Assembly (NCBI GenBank): GCA_947579665.1
Contig: OX388352.1
Location: forward strand, 73,756,113-73,820,112
DNA length: 64,000 nucleotides
Reading direction: 5' to 3'
From: Sympetrum striolatum
Taxonomy: Eukaryota; Arthropoda; Insecta; Odonata; Libellulidae
Shown: positions 1 to 13,700 of the stretch, piece by piece
Layout: every line of letters begins with the position of its first letter
How positions within the stretch are numbered: the first letter of the stretch is position 1
Notes under the pieces: model-generated
What the model was told of the DNA's origin: nothing
What the model saw: the letters and a program-made list of their open reading frames with translations, nothing else
Database searches by the model: none
Position numbers and translations under genes: made by a program

Positions 1-455
1 AAGCAAACAATTTGCTAAGTGGGAGAATGTAGAGCAAAGCATTTACACCCCATTTTTTGATGTTTCCAAGAAACACAACTTTAAAATGGTAGAAATTCAC
101 TACTTTACTCTCTTTGAAACCATTGAGTGCTTTTTTATTTCAATGCTTAGATAGATTAATATAATATCTCCATCTTATGTTTCTTGTTCACACTATTTGT
201 TTTGATAGTCTTCCAATTAGTCCCATAAAGTTCTACAATTATTCTTTCTAACTTTCTCTAATCTGTGTTTTTTAACAATACCTGATCCATGTTTTTTAAA
301 CTATAATCAAATACTAAAATATAAGGTGTGTTATAACTATAAAAATTACATTATTTGTACTGTGTATCCAAATCAAGGGAAGAATGTCATATAAACATGC
401 ATGAAATAAAGCTTTAGATCTCACAATGTAAAGTAAATGGAAAAAGTAATCTTAC
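1..455. other. Intron sequence (left edge)
   Basis: AT-rich sequence downstream (minus strand) of the 769-456 exon donor. No further exon or repeat was recognised before the edge of the window. Confidence 0.6.
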
Positions 456-769
456 AATGCAAGCTATCAGATTCCTCGGCTCCACTATCAAGGCGGGCAA
501 TATCCTTATCAGGAAATTCTCCCAAGAGAGATGCAACCCGAGGTCCACACAGAACTTCACAATGTTCAATTAGTAGACTAACTAAAGCAGGAACAGTTCT
601 AGAGGATGTTGGAGTCAGACTAGGCACCCAAAGTAGAGAAGGTCCAACACACACTCCTAAATTTGAGGCAGACATTAAATTTTCCCTTGATCTAATACTT
701 ATATGGTGAAGAACACACAGGAAATGCTTTAACAGCAAAAGGTTTGGAGGTGGAAGCATTTCTACAACA
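456..769 (-). CDS. ARHGAP20: ARHGAP20-like exon: C-terminal half of the RhoGAP domain
   Basis: The acceptor is a T-rich tract ending in CAG next to 769, and the donor GTAAGA follows 456. The first base completes a split serine codon from the previous exon. The exon encodes a leucine-rich helix (LPPPNLLLLKHFLCVLHHIS), then NLMSASNLGVCVGPSLLW with the conserved asparagine of RhoGAP domains, then VPALVSLLIEHCEVL. After the domain come acidic residues (DSGAEESDSLH). It ends with one base of a split codon, so translation continues to the left of the window. Confidence 0.9.
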
Positions 770-3700
770 CTGAAAAAGTCAAGAGAAATTCTACATTAGG
801 TTAATTAATATAATGCAAAACATGATTTATATAATAATTTGTTGCATCTAATTGATTGGAAGTTAACAAAAGAGATACTAATGTTGCTAGATGCGAAATA
901 GATAAAATACCTTTGAAGTGAAGAAATTCTTTCCTCGATATCAGGGCATGATAATGCTGACATCCATTCAGGAAAAAGATGAGCACATAGAAGAGGATCA
1001 GGTAGAGACCTCAAGAAGTCTTTTAATAGAGCAGCTGTAGCTAATACTGAAACATGCTCAAGCTCAACATCCTCTCCAGAATCAAGTTTCTCCCTTAACT
1101 CTCTAACTAACCGAGCATTTGCTGATTTACGGAAGATACCTTGGGTTGCTGGTCCTTTCAGAAATACTTGCATCAGCATAACCTGTAAGTAATGTTGAAT
1201 AAATAAGGTTAAAATATATTATATTAATTTGATGAACATGTTAAAGAATTCACCATTGAGACTTTTGCCAATGCTAGGCATTGATTTGGAATGCTGTCAC
1301 ATAATTGTCTTTTGACATTTAAATTAAAATTTGATGTTAAATATTTCGGTTTAGATTCATCTCAATAAATATTTGCAATATCTGCATATTTATGGCATCG
1401 CAAAAAAAATTAAAGTGGAATTTAATATAAAATAAAGGTAGATGCAGTATTTAAAGAATCCAGTTACTGAAGACTGATAAAATAAAATCCTGGCAATTAA
1501 TAAAAGCAGAATTCAATAAATGGTAAGTTGGATGGTTGTACCATACTTGTGGATACTTGTTGTCTATCTTGAACATACCTTGACAGCTTTTGGAATCTGA
1601 GTATCAATTATCCTATTCAAAGGAATTCCAAACAGGACACCTCCATTTGATCGTGCACTTGATCCAGGAGTTGAGATATTCCCATCAACATTTTCTTCTC
1701 CTTTGCTGCTCAAACTCCTCCTGAATACTTGACGTATCCTTATTGGGGATTTTCGGCTCTTTTTCTTAGATGAAGCTTTCCCATCAGATGGAAACACCAC
1801 CACACCCAGCTTCTTACTTCTAAAAAAGCATTTTAATAAATATGTTTGAAGTAGAAGCATGTAAAAATTACATAGGGGAATCCATGATTTATTAAGACCT
1901 TCCAAAAAAATATCACATAATAGAATTGTTCTGAGTGGGGTAATTATCAAAAATCTCCATACAGAAAGTTTAGATTGAAACTTATTGTAAATAGAAATAT
2001 AAAATTTTAATATGATAGTGATTCAGCTTAAAGATTGACAATTAAGAGTGTAAATAATAATTATAAAATGGGATAAAGGATTATCAAAATATAACAATCA
2101 ATTCTTGATTCCACTTAACCACATCAGCATTTTATAAAAAAAAAATTGTAATGCTCTAAAGACTATTGAATATTCATCACGATGAGTTTAAGAAACATTT
2201 ACCAATAGTGGAACAAATTTAAAGTAAAGAAAGAGAAATAAAGTAAAGAGAGAGAAATTATAAAAGCAGCTGTTTTGAGAAACCACAGGACTGATTACAT
2301 GTCTAAAAATCTGTCTTAATAGCTTGAAGCTAATGATACATGTATTGGTAACAGAAAAAGGCCTTACGTAACATAAATTGGAAGGAGGATTACAACAGTA
2401 ATATAAGAAACACATCCAAAGACATTCAAAAGAAGGATAGTTTTAAAAACGATCGTCCCCTAAACATGCAGATTTTTAGGAAAAAATATGTGGGGAAGCA
2501 AATAGCATGAGGATACAAGGAAATAGAATGAGCTGTTAATTAAGCTATAAAATAATGATCTTGAAAATACTTTCTCTGAGAAACAAAGAATAGTTAAAGT
2601 AGAAATTTAGAATAATTATGATTAAATAAGAATTTTAAGAGGGTTAAATTAGAGCAGAATAATCTAAGGCAATAGAAACAAAGTATATAAAGGAGTATTT
2701 AAAGTCATGCAAACATTAATTTACCAGAGGGCTTAAATGTTACTTATTGTCTAAGGATGACCTAGTATATTGGGTAGAAAGTTTACCAATAACCAACATA
2801 AAGTGATCAGACATAACTGTACCACGGTGAGGCGATTATACAATGAAATGTCTTGCAATGGATAAAAATAGTTGAGGAAAAATTGGAAATTAAAGAATGG
2901 AAGATTTTAGAGGAATTTTAAAGGAGGGGTACACAGGAGATATAATATTATAACAAAATGAAGAATTATACAGGAATTCAATAGAATTATGAAAACCATT
3001 AGGAAAAAAGAGATATAATTTTTAATTGTACTATGCAGGAATGTGAGCAAATTAGCAAATTCACTGGTCTTTGGAAAAATTGAGAACTGAAATGGATAGA
3101 TCAAATTGCACTACTGAGTAAAAGCAATAACTGCTCAATCTAGCTGACTGATGAATCTCAAAATGATTTGAAATATGAACATCCTTATGTTGTATACTCC
3201 ATCTACTGAGCAAGCATTCAAAGATGGTAACTCAGTACATTCCGCTCACAAGAAAAGGAAAGCCTGGGTAACATAAATATATAGTTAAATACTGTTCTCT
3301 TTGGTGTTTTATTGTAGTATTCAAAGATTTCCAGTGAGTTAAAAACTCTTCCAAAGATAAGCATCAAATAAAAAATAGAATAGAATAGAATACAAAAAGG
3401 AGAAATAACTGAGAAACTACGATTAGATAATGTGACATTTCTGTTAATAAGTAAAACATTTACCCACAATAATTATTAATGCAGGAAATTTTGTTACTAT
3501 TTTTTAATTGAAAGATAATAAATTACATGTGAAAGAAATTGAAAGTTAATGGTCCTTACGAAAAAGGGTCTGAGCAAATCTACCTTCAAGAAATGAAGGC
3601 AACAAGTGATTTAGGAGGCTGTTTGTGTGTTGACGATGACTATGTACTCTTATATTATATATGAATGACAGTGATTTATATAAAAATAGTCTCCCACCTT

Positions 3701-6700
3701 GCTTTTCTCTACTTAAAGCTTCTTTTCCCCATTCTATCCAGACTGGGGCCATAAGTTATCAGCCAGTATGGACTAGAGCAGGGTAGGCAAACCTTACGCA
3801 GCAAGAGTGCCATATTTGATGAATATAAAGAGCTTGGCAATGTGGTGCCGAACCATACAGTGAGATTGTGATATTTTTTTAATGTCAACAATGTGTTTAA
3901 GAACTTTTATAAGACTTGAATAGTTTTTAGTTATCGCTACTAATAAACAGAATTCACATTTATTTACCGTAGAGCTTCAATTCTTAAGTGAATAATGCTA
4001 TAAAAGATAATGTTGTAGGAGTTTCGCATGCTTAAAACTTTCTTTTGCATGCCATTTTGGGCACACGTGCCATAGGTTTGCCACCCCCAGACTAGAGGGT
4101 TCATCAACAGAATTGGGAAAACTATATGTAAATACATTTAATGTTTTGCCCTCATGCAATAGTACGTTATTAAAATGGAAACTCTACTGAGTAAAATTAG
4201 TGAAATACCGAGGGTAAAGAGGTATGTACAAAATAATGAGTGAGGAGAAAGTGAACCATGTGATAGATTATTAGAATCACACCCGGAAAATAGGCACACC
4301 TCATAGTGAAAGTAAATTAAGGGACACTGAAATAGCTGCATTCTAGGTAGCACATCCATAAATTTATATTTTATTCATATTAATTATACTAACATGGGTA
4401 AACTTGACTTAAAAATAATATCATGACCAATGGTAATTTTAACTCACCTGAGAAGAAATTGGCATCGAGTAAATGGGTCTGTTCCATATAAATTATTGCA
4501 ATGGTCCAAATCAAAGCCCTCCTCAGTACTGAGGCCCTGTCTTAAACAGTGAAGCTTCACAGCAAATGGTCTTTCATGTCCCATTAATGGATAAGGAGAA
4601 TCACCGTCCCCTCTATGACCCGATTTTGCCCACAATTGAAAGTCATCAATGATTTCTAAAATGCCAAATAATAGAAAAACACCTTATGAAAAAATAAATG
4701 ACAAAAAATGTAAAGTAAACTTAATGCATGGGTTTTTATGTCATGATATGCAATTATCAATATGATGTGACTTTTTATCCATATAACCGGTTGAATTTCT
4801 ATGTTGACTTAAATATAAGAATACGTTCACAAGAGATAAATGAATTCATTTGAAATCCTAGGCATTTGCATTCTGCAGGCTTAAACATAATAGCTTATAA
4901 TATCTGATGAAAATTATATACATGAATAAAAAAATAGAAAATAAAAACACACAAATCTTTCACATACTTAACACAAAGTATTAGAAAAAGGGATCGAATA
5001 TTAAGATACTGGCTACTTTAAACTAATTTGTCTTTGAAAAACAACATAAAGAGTGAAAAAATTATTAATTATACACATTATGCTTTTTTAATGTAAACTA
5101 TTCCATCCAATTTTAAGGAAATTAATGAGTTGTTCTGAATGGACAATTAAGATATTAATTGGCTCTTCCTTGGCGATTAACAAAAAATGAAGAGGAAAGA
5201 CTTTTAAATTTCCATTAATGAATTTATTTAATTAATTACATTAAATATCTAGTGGAATTGCAGTCCTTTTGATCGACGATGGCATTTCACATGACTATCA
5301 ACTGCGAAATGAAGAGTATTTTCTTGGAAATGTAATAATTACCATACTGGTAAATAATATTTACCATCAACATTTTCAGCGTGACTTAGGCCTTCAACAC
5401 CAAGATGTTCTAGAGCAATCCTTATACAATGCCTCGCTGTGTCAGTTGGGCCAATAGTGAATGTCTTGCACTTTAAAAAATCAGAAAACAAAAATATAAA
5501 TAAACAATAGTAATGAAGTAATCGGGGGACTTCATGAATTAAAAAAAAAGGTAAATTATCCTTGAATCCATTTTAAATGTATGCATAACGTAATTAACAA
5601 ATCTCCAAAACATAAAACAGCCAATTTAATGATAAACTAAGTTTTTAAATGAGATCAATACTATAGTGCGTAAGTTAGCATACTTGGAAAATAAAATTGT
5701 AAAATAAAATAATAATAATATGAATTTTAGGAATAAAAAAATCAGAAAACAAAATGGATTAAATCTGAAACTACACAAATTTCCTTGGTTACCTCATTCT
5801 CAGAAGGATTTTATTTCTTGATTTACCTAGAGCTACTATATCCTTGACTGGCTATAACTAATTTAGCTAATCACATCAATTTCAACAAAAAGCAAAATAA
5901 CTTAATAACTATACAACTTCATTCATATTAATTTGAGTATAGGCATTCGTGCGAAAGTGTAAAAATACATCTGTGAAAATCCTGCCCTAATAATAACTAT
6001 AACAAATATAATAAAAATATAACCTTAGGGGTGAATGTAAAAAGACTGCCACATTTCGAAGAAGAATTTTTATTATCCGACTTTAAAGCCTACAATTTAA
6101 ATTTCATTATAATTGAACGCCTTTACGAGACTTTATAGTAATGCCACATCACAATGAGCGGCAAAAGTACGGCTTTAAACAGAGGAATAATAACAAAGTA
6201 ATACCTTCTGTAATCATCTTTCGTTCTTGCACTATTATTATTGTCTAACAAGATTTTCCGTTATTGGCTAATACTGAAATAACATTTAAATGGTATGTTT
6301 AATCCGGGGCTTCGATACTCACATACTCGACCTGGATGCTTGGGTCGTAATAAATAACCTGGATGTTGGTCGTTGTAGGCTCCTTCTCCCTCTCGGATGC
6401 TATCACTTCAGTCAGCTTGCTGAACCACTGGTCTCTGGCCGCCTTGGTGCTGCAGGAAGGAGAACATAGAACATCGCTCATTTTCCTGTTTACATTGCTC
6501 CTGCATATAGGCGGCGATAGGAAATTTTTTGCATGCGCGCGAGGAGTCGTGGGTCGACTATCGTCGAAGACACACTGCTTCCATTTGGTCAGAAGCGGAG
6601 TATCTACGAAATCCGCTCGTCTCCGACGTTTTTCGACACTTTGTCTCTTCGACTCTCGAGGACTCCATATAGTCTCCTTCTGGGGCGTTTTCAATACCAT

Positions 6701-9700
6701 GGGAGGACAATTCTTTGTTTTCCACCATGAAACAGGATGGACTTTTCTATCCACTACCGGAGAAAATCCGTCTTTGGACATGAAGGTCCAACTTCTCTGA
6801 ACGCCTCTATCCTTTCTGGAATATGTCATGTTAGATGAACACGTAAAACGAGGGCATAATGAGAACTCGTTCAGAAGCACGTGAATTCCCCAAATAACTT
6901 CCTCATGAGTCCGCGTTGACAGCTAAGCTGTTCAGTCCGTCCAGACAAGCGACTAAATGCTTCGAGATGACACTCACCGGGAATAGGAGAGGGGAGGGAA
7001 AGGGCAGATAAGGCGAGAGAGGACGGTCTAGCTAAGACTGCGAGTACCGTGGGAGGAGCTTTTTGGACGAACGATTAGCTAATGAGCAAATGCTTTTTCA
7101 AAGCCTTTCAGACACGCGATTCCAATGATGAAGTAGCAGCCAATTGAAGCTAGCAAGACGATAATCGAGAGAAATTCTGATCATCAAAGAATGCAAGTTA
7201 ATTAGTTAACAATTTAAACTTAAAACACTACATAATTATAAAAGACAATTTTTTAGCAGGATAGGATATACAGAACATGGTTTTAGACATTCAGTTGTGC
7301 CATTCCAATAACAACCTAGCCCTTCCAATAAAAGTTTTTAATAGAAAAGAATTGTTAATTATTATCAACTTATTGCTCATATGTAGACTCATACCAAGTC
7401 CGATGGACGTATCAAATAATTCATAAGGAACGAATGGTAAATACAAAAATGCCCTAATAAATAATTAATAATGGAACAACTAATGCACGGTACACTCATC
7501 CCACACACACGGGGAAATTGAAACGTCTTTTCGAAAACTGGTCGCAAGAAAGCACAGAAAGCAATTCGTTTGAAACCGATAATGGGTACCGAAATTAGGT
7601 TCGTGCGGCAACATCGCAAATTCTCCGGAACTTTCATTTGTACGCAACTTAGAGACCATTATTAGACGTAATCCCTGCGAAAGAAAATCCTTGACCTTGG
7701 GGAACCTGCTACTTCCCTTCCACAAATTTCTGAATAGAACTGCACTCGTACAACTGAAATACATAATGGGCATGAATTTGACTCGAGAGATTCGAAAATC
7801 GTGGACTATGATTGAATTCTTGGAAAATCGCAAGGTATTAGCAAGAAATGTATATAAAGCTTTTCATATAAGCACGCAGAAGAAGCAACTACTACCATGA
7901 GATAAACGGCCGAATGAAATTTTGCCGAGATTAATTTTGAAAGCTTTTTTGAGTTTTAAATGTTGGCAATAGGTCTTCCGAAAGTGGGTTTTCTTCGAAA
8001 ATACTTGAGTTATAATACGAACGTAGATACTATTGATTAATTTATTGCTTTTGGGGGCTATGGATAAGGTACCAAGGAAGTTACGGCACTAAAATTTAAG
8101 CAAACACAGTTACTTTTTCAACAAGCGTTCCAAATCCTCGAATTCACCCACCCACGAAAGGTTTAGTCTCAGATTTAGAGATGGTCCAGCGTAGAGCAGC
8201 CCGATTCGTTTGCGGGGATTTCAGGTTTGAGTCCCTCGGTTGGAATTCACTACAGATGAGAAGATCTGAATATCGTCGGAAACTTTCCGAAAAGTTCAAT
8301 CGTTCAGAATTTATAGACGAAGTAAGTGAAATATTAGTGCCAGTAAGGAGCGAACGCGATCTCTGAGAGGCATCGACGAAGCATTATAGGGAAGAAATCG
8401 CAAGGACGGATAATACTTTTGGTCGTTTTCCCCCAGGCTATTAGAGATGCTAATAGAGAGGAATGAATGATGGTGGTGTATTACACCCCCTGCCATACGC
8501 CTCTGGCGGCTCGCGGGGTATATATCCAAATCTTAATTTCTATTTTAACAATTTTATCATATTAATCAGGAATAAGTGTTACGATATATCAGCGGATTCG
8601 ACGAGCCTCAAAACGGCTCATTTCCAAAGCGAAAGAATTTACAACATTAGTTAGGCATTGGCAGAGACGAATGCGCTTCTTATTCATAAACCAATCGAGG
8701 ATTTTCAAAGCTTTTCCCAAGACTAACAAACAGATGAACTGGAGAAAAATCGCTCATAGAGGTAATAAAATCCCTAAATCGTATCTAGAGATGCGGGCAA
8801 GTGGGCGCCGGCAAGGAGCGCCTGCAAGGAGCGCCAACATGCCTTAGCACGCAGCGGAACTTAATCATCGAGTGCCATAAAAACGTCTTACACCAGGGCG
8901 CCAAGTGCCTATTGTCGCCAAACTTTTGCCTCAAAAAGTCTCACAGGTTAGCGGAGGGGTTGCCTCCCCTTGCGAGTTATACTCACTTTTGCCCTGGAAT
9001 TTTGATGAACATTTTATTGGTGATTCAGGAAGCGAAGTTATGGAAATTCTATCGGGGTTTGTGTGAATGGGTTTTAGTTTCGATGCAATGATTAACTGAA
9101 AATTTAAAATCGTAGCATAACCAACCCCGCCATACACACCCGTCCCCACCGGACTTGTACTGAATAATTCGCTGTTTGCTAGTGATTCTCTTATTTATTT
9201 TCATTTTCTTTCGTGAGATTTATACCTTGTACACACATGGACAGAGATTGACTTAAAAGCAATATTTCTCCTACTGATATACACATTTTTCAATGAAATA
9301 AACTCCACGGAGAAATTTTCAAAAAGTACTATGAGGGGCGGCTTTCGGTAATCCTTCGGTATTACTTTGTATTAATTGCATTAGCTGTCCCCCTAAATTT
9401 GGAAGCAGACATGTAAAATACCTAAATATCAGACTGAATAATAATATCTTTAATCCCAATAATCTTTAACGAAAGAGAGCTTCCCACGGAGAAGCATCTA
9501 GCATTCGACTGAGTAAGGATATCAAAACTATAAATAGTGAATATCATCCTAAAGTTAATAATAATACCAATCACTACGCTTCATAGTTGTATCGTCAGCT
9601 CTACATACACTTAGACGTCGTTGAAGATTAGTTGGCGAGCAATGCATTGCATTATTATTATTAACGCAATTTATTTTACATTAGTTTTCAGGGGAAAGTG

Positions 9701-10653
9701 TAAATGTGCGAGTATTTTGCGAACTTGAAGGCATTGGTAAGTTTTCTAATATTTCTTACGGGGAAGCTCGATTAGATATACGAGATTTTCCAATAATGAA
9801 ACCGGAACCTAGAATAGGAACGAATTTAACTCGTGCGAAGAGCTATCGCTATAATAGAGAAAATGCACACAAATAGAAGTAAATAGATATATTAGATACA
9901 AATACTGAAAAAATAGCCCAGCGACGTCGTGACCCTAAATATTCGAAGCAATTTTGTTTCGACATCTGAGATAACATTGGTGACAAGAGGGAGCACTTAG
10001 TGTGGGTGTGGCCGTCGGCGAAATGGTCAAGTGAACGGAGACATTAGAAGACGCCGTCTGGACGCGGCTCCAACGGGTATGCGCCTAACGACTGACTTTA
10101 GGTCGACAAAAAAGGTACTGCAAACAAAAAATACGTCAGGTGCCGATACAGCTAAGAGCTGGAAATTACAGCTGGGGTCGATGACATAATTCGATTGCCA
10201 ATGAAGAGTCTCGACAAGAAATGTCAACCGGCGGTGATATCCCTTGAAAGACACAGTTGAAAGGGTGACGGAAGACAGTAGAATGCCACGTAAATTGTTT
10301 TCCGGTAGCATTTAATCGTACAACCCAAAATCAAAAGTTAAGGCTAATCAAGCGATTGTTCCGATTAACTTCGTCCAGACAAGGCTTTAATTAAATATTA
10401 TAGATTGAAAACCGAGTCGCCTCGAACCTTAAGATGCTCGAGAATGTATGAATCAACAAAGCTGATAGTGAGTACAAAAAAATAGCTCATCGTACATATC
10501 CAAACAAAGCTAATATGAGGATGAAATGAGGGGAAAAATTTTAGTAGATTTTAACAAATTCATTCAATATACGATGAGGAAATTCATCTGATAACATTTC
10601 AGCCCGAATAAACTAGATCGAATTGAGAGGGCAATTTCTGATTTGAGGTGACA

Positions 10654-10747
<94 letters not shown>

Positions 10748-13700
10748 GGCAGCAATATTTTGGGAATTCAACAGTTAGAAACAAAAGCACTCACCTGAAG
10801 GTAGCAACGATATTAGTGGTTGGCCATCCCACCACAAATGATGTGTCGGCAGATCGCGGCACTTCTATCAATTCGTCGATTCCATCGAAACACAGCCACA
10901 TGTCGGAAACACGGACCTTGTCTTTCAACTTGAAGTTCCCTCCTGAGCGAGCTTTCGCTACTAAGAGGAGGTCGTTGAAAAGAAAAAAGTGACGGTCCTG
11001 AGTCTGCACTCCCTTTAAAAACAAAACAAAACAAATAGGCATAAACGAAACGACGGAGAAAATCTATCTAATTTGAATAGGGTTTGTGTAACGACTAAAC
11101 CGACAAATAGCGCATTGAATCCAGCTAACTGGATGATATTTGCAAATTTTAGTTGTGCGTATTATGTGATAGTCAGTAAATGCGAGGCATAGTGCCTTTT
11201 TCCTTTAGGGAAAAGAATAATTTCAAATATTTGACATAAAAATTGACAATAATAATAACGACAACTTTATTGATGGCGAATTTTTCGCTAAAACACCCTA
11301 ATAATATGCTTGAAAAACTTATCGCACCCGATAAGGTGTGGATGAAAAGAAAAATATTCACAATAGAGTGACGGAAATGATCCTTAAAAGCTTTGTTAAT
11401 TTCTCGGAGTACAATGAGAGCATATCAATTGTCGACGCATCAATTTCGATTCAATATGCCAATGATAATTTAAATGAATTCCGAAAGTAAATATAGCGCT
11501 TACACATATGAGCACAACTTAGTAATTATAAAACGACGAACTTTAGAGCGTTGGAGATGGGTAAAGAATACTTAACGTTACTTAGAATAGAATAAATAAC
11601 GAATATATATAATAATTCCAGATGGCCAGCTATGAGAACTTTCTCTTGAATATATTTATAATTTATTTTCATTACATTTTTTCTCTTATATATTATATGA
11701 ACTTCTCTTATGTAAATATGAACGAAGAACTTGTTCAAGAAGAAATATTTATTTTAATCGATAGGAAAAAACATTCAAGTCGATTCCAATAAAACTGTCG
11801 CAAATTACTCATGGTGATAAATTCGAATTCAAAGTTGTTTGATTCAATTACAATGGATTAGTGACTACTGAAAAGCACTTTTATAAGTTAACGCACTATA
11901 CTTATTGACGTATCACATATATGTAGTTATTGATAGGTATTTGTATATTTTGCCATGTTTCTTCTTGTCTCTTAGTTATTATTATCGGTAAGTTCGCTCA
12001 TGTTTTTCAGACGCCTCTTCCTTCACGGGTGTTTTCCTGTAGTGGACAATTTTTTCCTAAAAATCTCTTATGTTATTTACATCCGCAATTCTTCTAATTT
12101 TTTCTCATACCATCTCTTTAATTTGAATTTTCTTTAAACTATGAGGATGGATTGGGTGGAAGAAAATGTATTAGGTTTCAATCTCGGCCGAATGAAAGCG
12201 TATTATTATTATTATAATTTTACAGATCCAAAAGCGATTCAAATTCTCGAATCACTGTGACCCACACGCATCATCTTCCTGATTCGCAACATGGTGGAAC
12301 AGGATGGCCAAGTGGGCAATGCATTCGGCTTCGGCGAAAGCGGACCCGGGTTCGATTCTCGGTGGGAGCCAATGCGTGAAATGCCTGAATGCGTCGAAGC
12401 CTTTTAAAGAAGGAACAGCCTCTATCAACTCATTTAGGGAATATTTCTTTGGCTAATCTTACCGTTGAGAACTGGACCGGAGAATCCATGATAAAATGTC
12501 TTCTGTCGTGGACTGTAGACTCCACAGGAGGACTGCTGGTGCTCCCGGCGGAGACATTGCGCTGAGGTTTCGAAGAAAGGACTCTTTGAATGCGTGAAGC
12601 CGCTATTGAGCGTTTCCGAACCAGGCCCTTCATCTTTTGAGTCCCCAACGGCACGCACTGAAACACAAGTTATGGTCAGAAATCATTCTTAAATGTATGT
12701 ATCCCTTGCCTTCCTCATCGAATCAAAATGCTATTAGCGGAACATGTCCATGCAAGTGGATCAAAATGATTCTACGAGTAACACATTATCTGTCAGTCCA
12801 TAAGGAAAGACATTGATTAATACAATGACCCACTCACACCCAAGAAGCTTTTATTTCATCACAGCCATAATCAACACTGTGACAAAAGTAAATGGATACA
12901 TTTACTTACTTTAAAGATACTTTACATTACTATCTTATATTAAATGACAAATGAAAATATTTCATTCATCAGAATATGGTAGCAGGAACGATTCTTAAAT
13001 AAGAAACACTGTAGAATTGATGGAAAAGAAGGTCGGCGAGAGTTGGAATCGAGGTCTTCCACTTCGAAATGATTCCAGGCGGATGCACAAACGCGCGGAA
13101 GCTCGGTTCTCATTGCATCTGTCGAGCTAGGCTATAGAGCTAAAGCTAGAGTAAAAGACTTCGAGTCACTTTCCTTTGAGTCGGCACATCCTTTGTTTTT
13201 CAGATGCAAACTTAAACGTGGACCCTTAAGTACCATTTCCCCGTATATTTTGGCATTCCGAGGGAAATCCATTTGCGCTTCAAAGAATATTTAAAGATTT
13301 CAACGGGAAATGCGTCTTTCGTAAGAAAATCGAAGCTTTTTTCGTGTGCATCGATTGAATTCCGTTTTCTGTCAACTTTTAATTCACTCAATTAACCAAG
13401 TTATGTCGTATCCCCATGAGTTAATGAAAATAAATATTTAAAAAAATGTCACTATCTCAAGATATTCTTGATTTTCCGCCACCGAGGTCGGTGGCGGAAA
13501 AGTTATATAGTGAGCTAAGTTCCCAACTGAGATTTTTCCGGCTAGGGCATGAGTGTTAGTGTTCGTTGTACATGTTTGTGTGTGTTTATGTACTTATAAA
13601 ACGGATAAAATTTGGGGTACCTGTTTCCATAAAATAACAATAATAAAAGAGTTCGAAGTGTTTGAATCTCAAAGTAAATAATTTGTTTTAAATTAATAAA

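Larger units (their letters stand above)
6450..10794. other. Intron between PH exons
   Basis: A 4.3-kb intron. It contains a LINE 3' end (8162-8535) and an (AT)n tract (10655-10742). The rest shows no exon. Open frames at 6363-6800 on the plus strand are shadows of the exon and its flank. Confidence 0.6.

Noticed and set aside
6363..6800. 145-codon plus-strand open frame.
   Set aside because: It overlaps the antisense of the PH-domain exon and its intron flank; the minus-strand exon is well supported.
9950..10310. TTGGTGACAAGAGGGAG-like sequence followed by an open stretch, considered as an LTR retrotransposon primer-binding site and gag start.
   Set aside because: No LTR pair was found and the translation has no recognisable gag motif.
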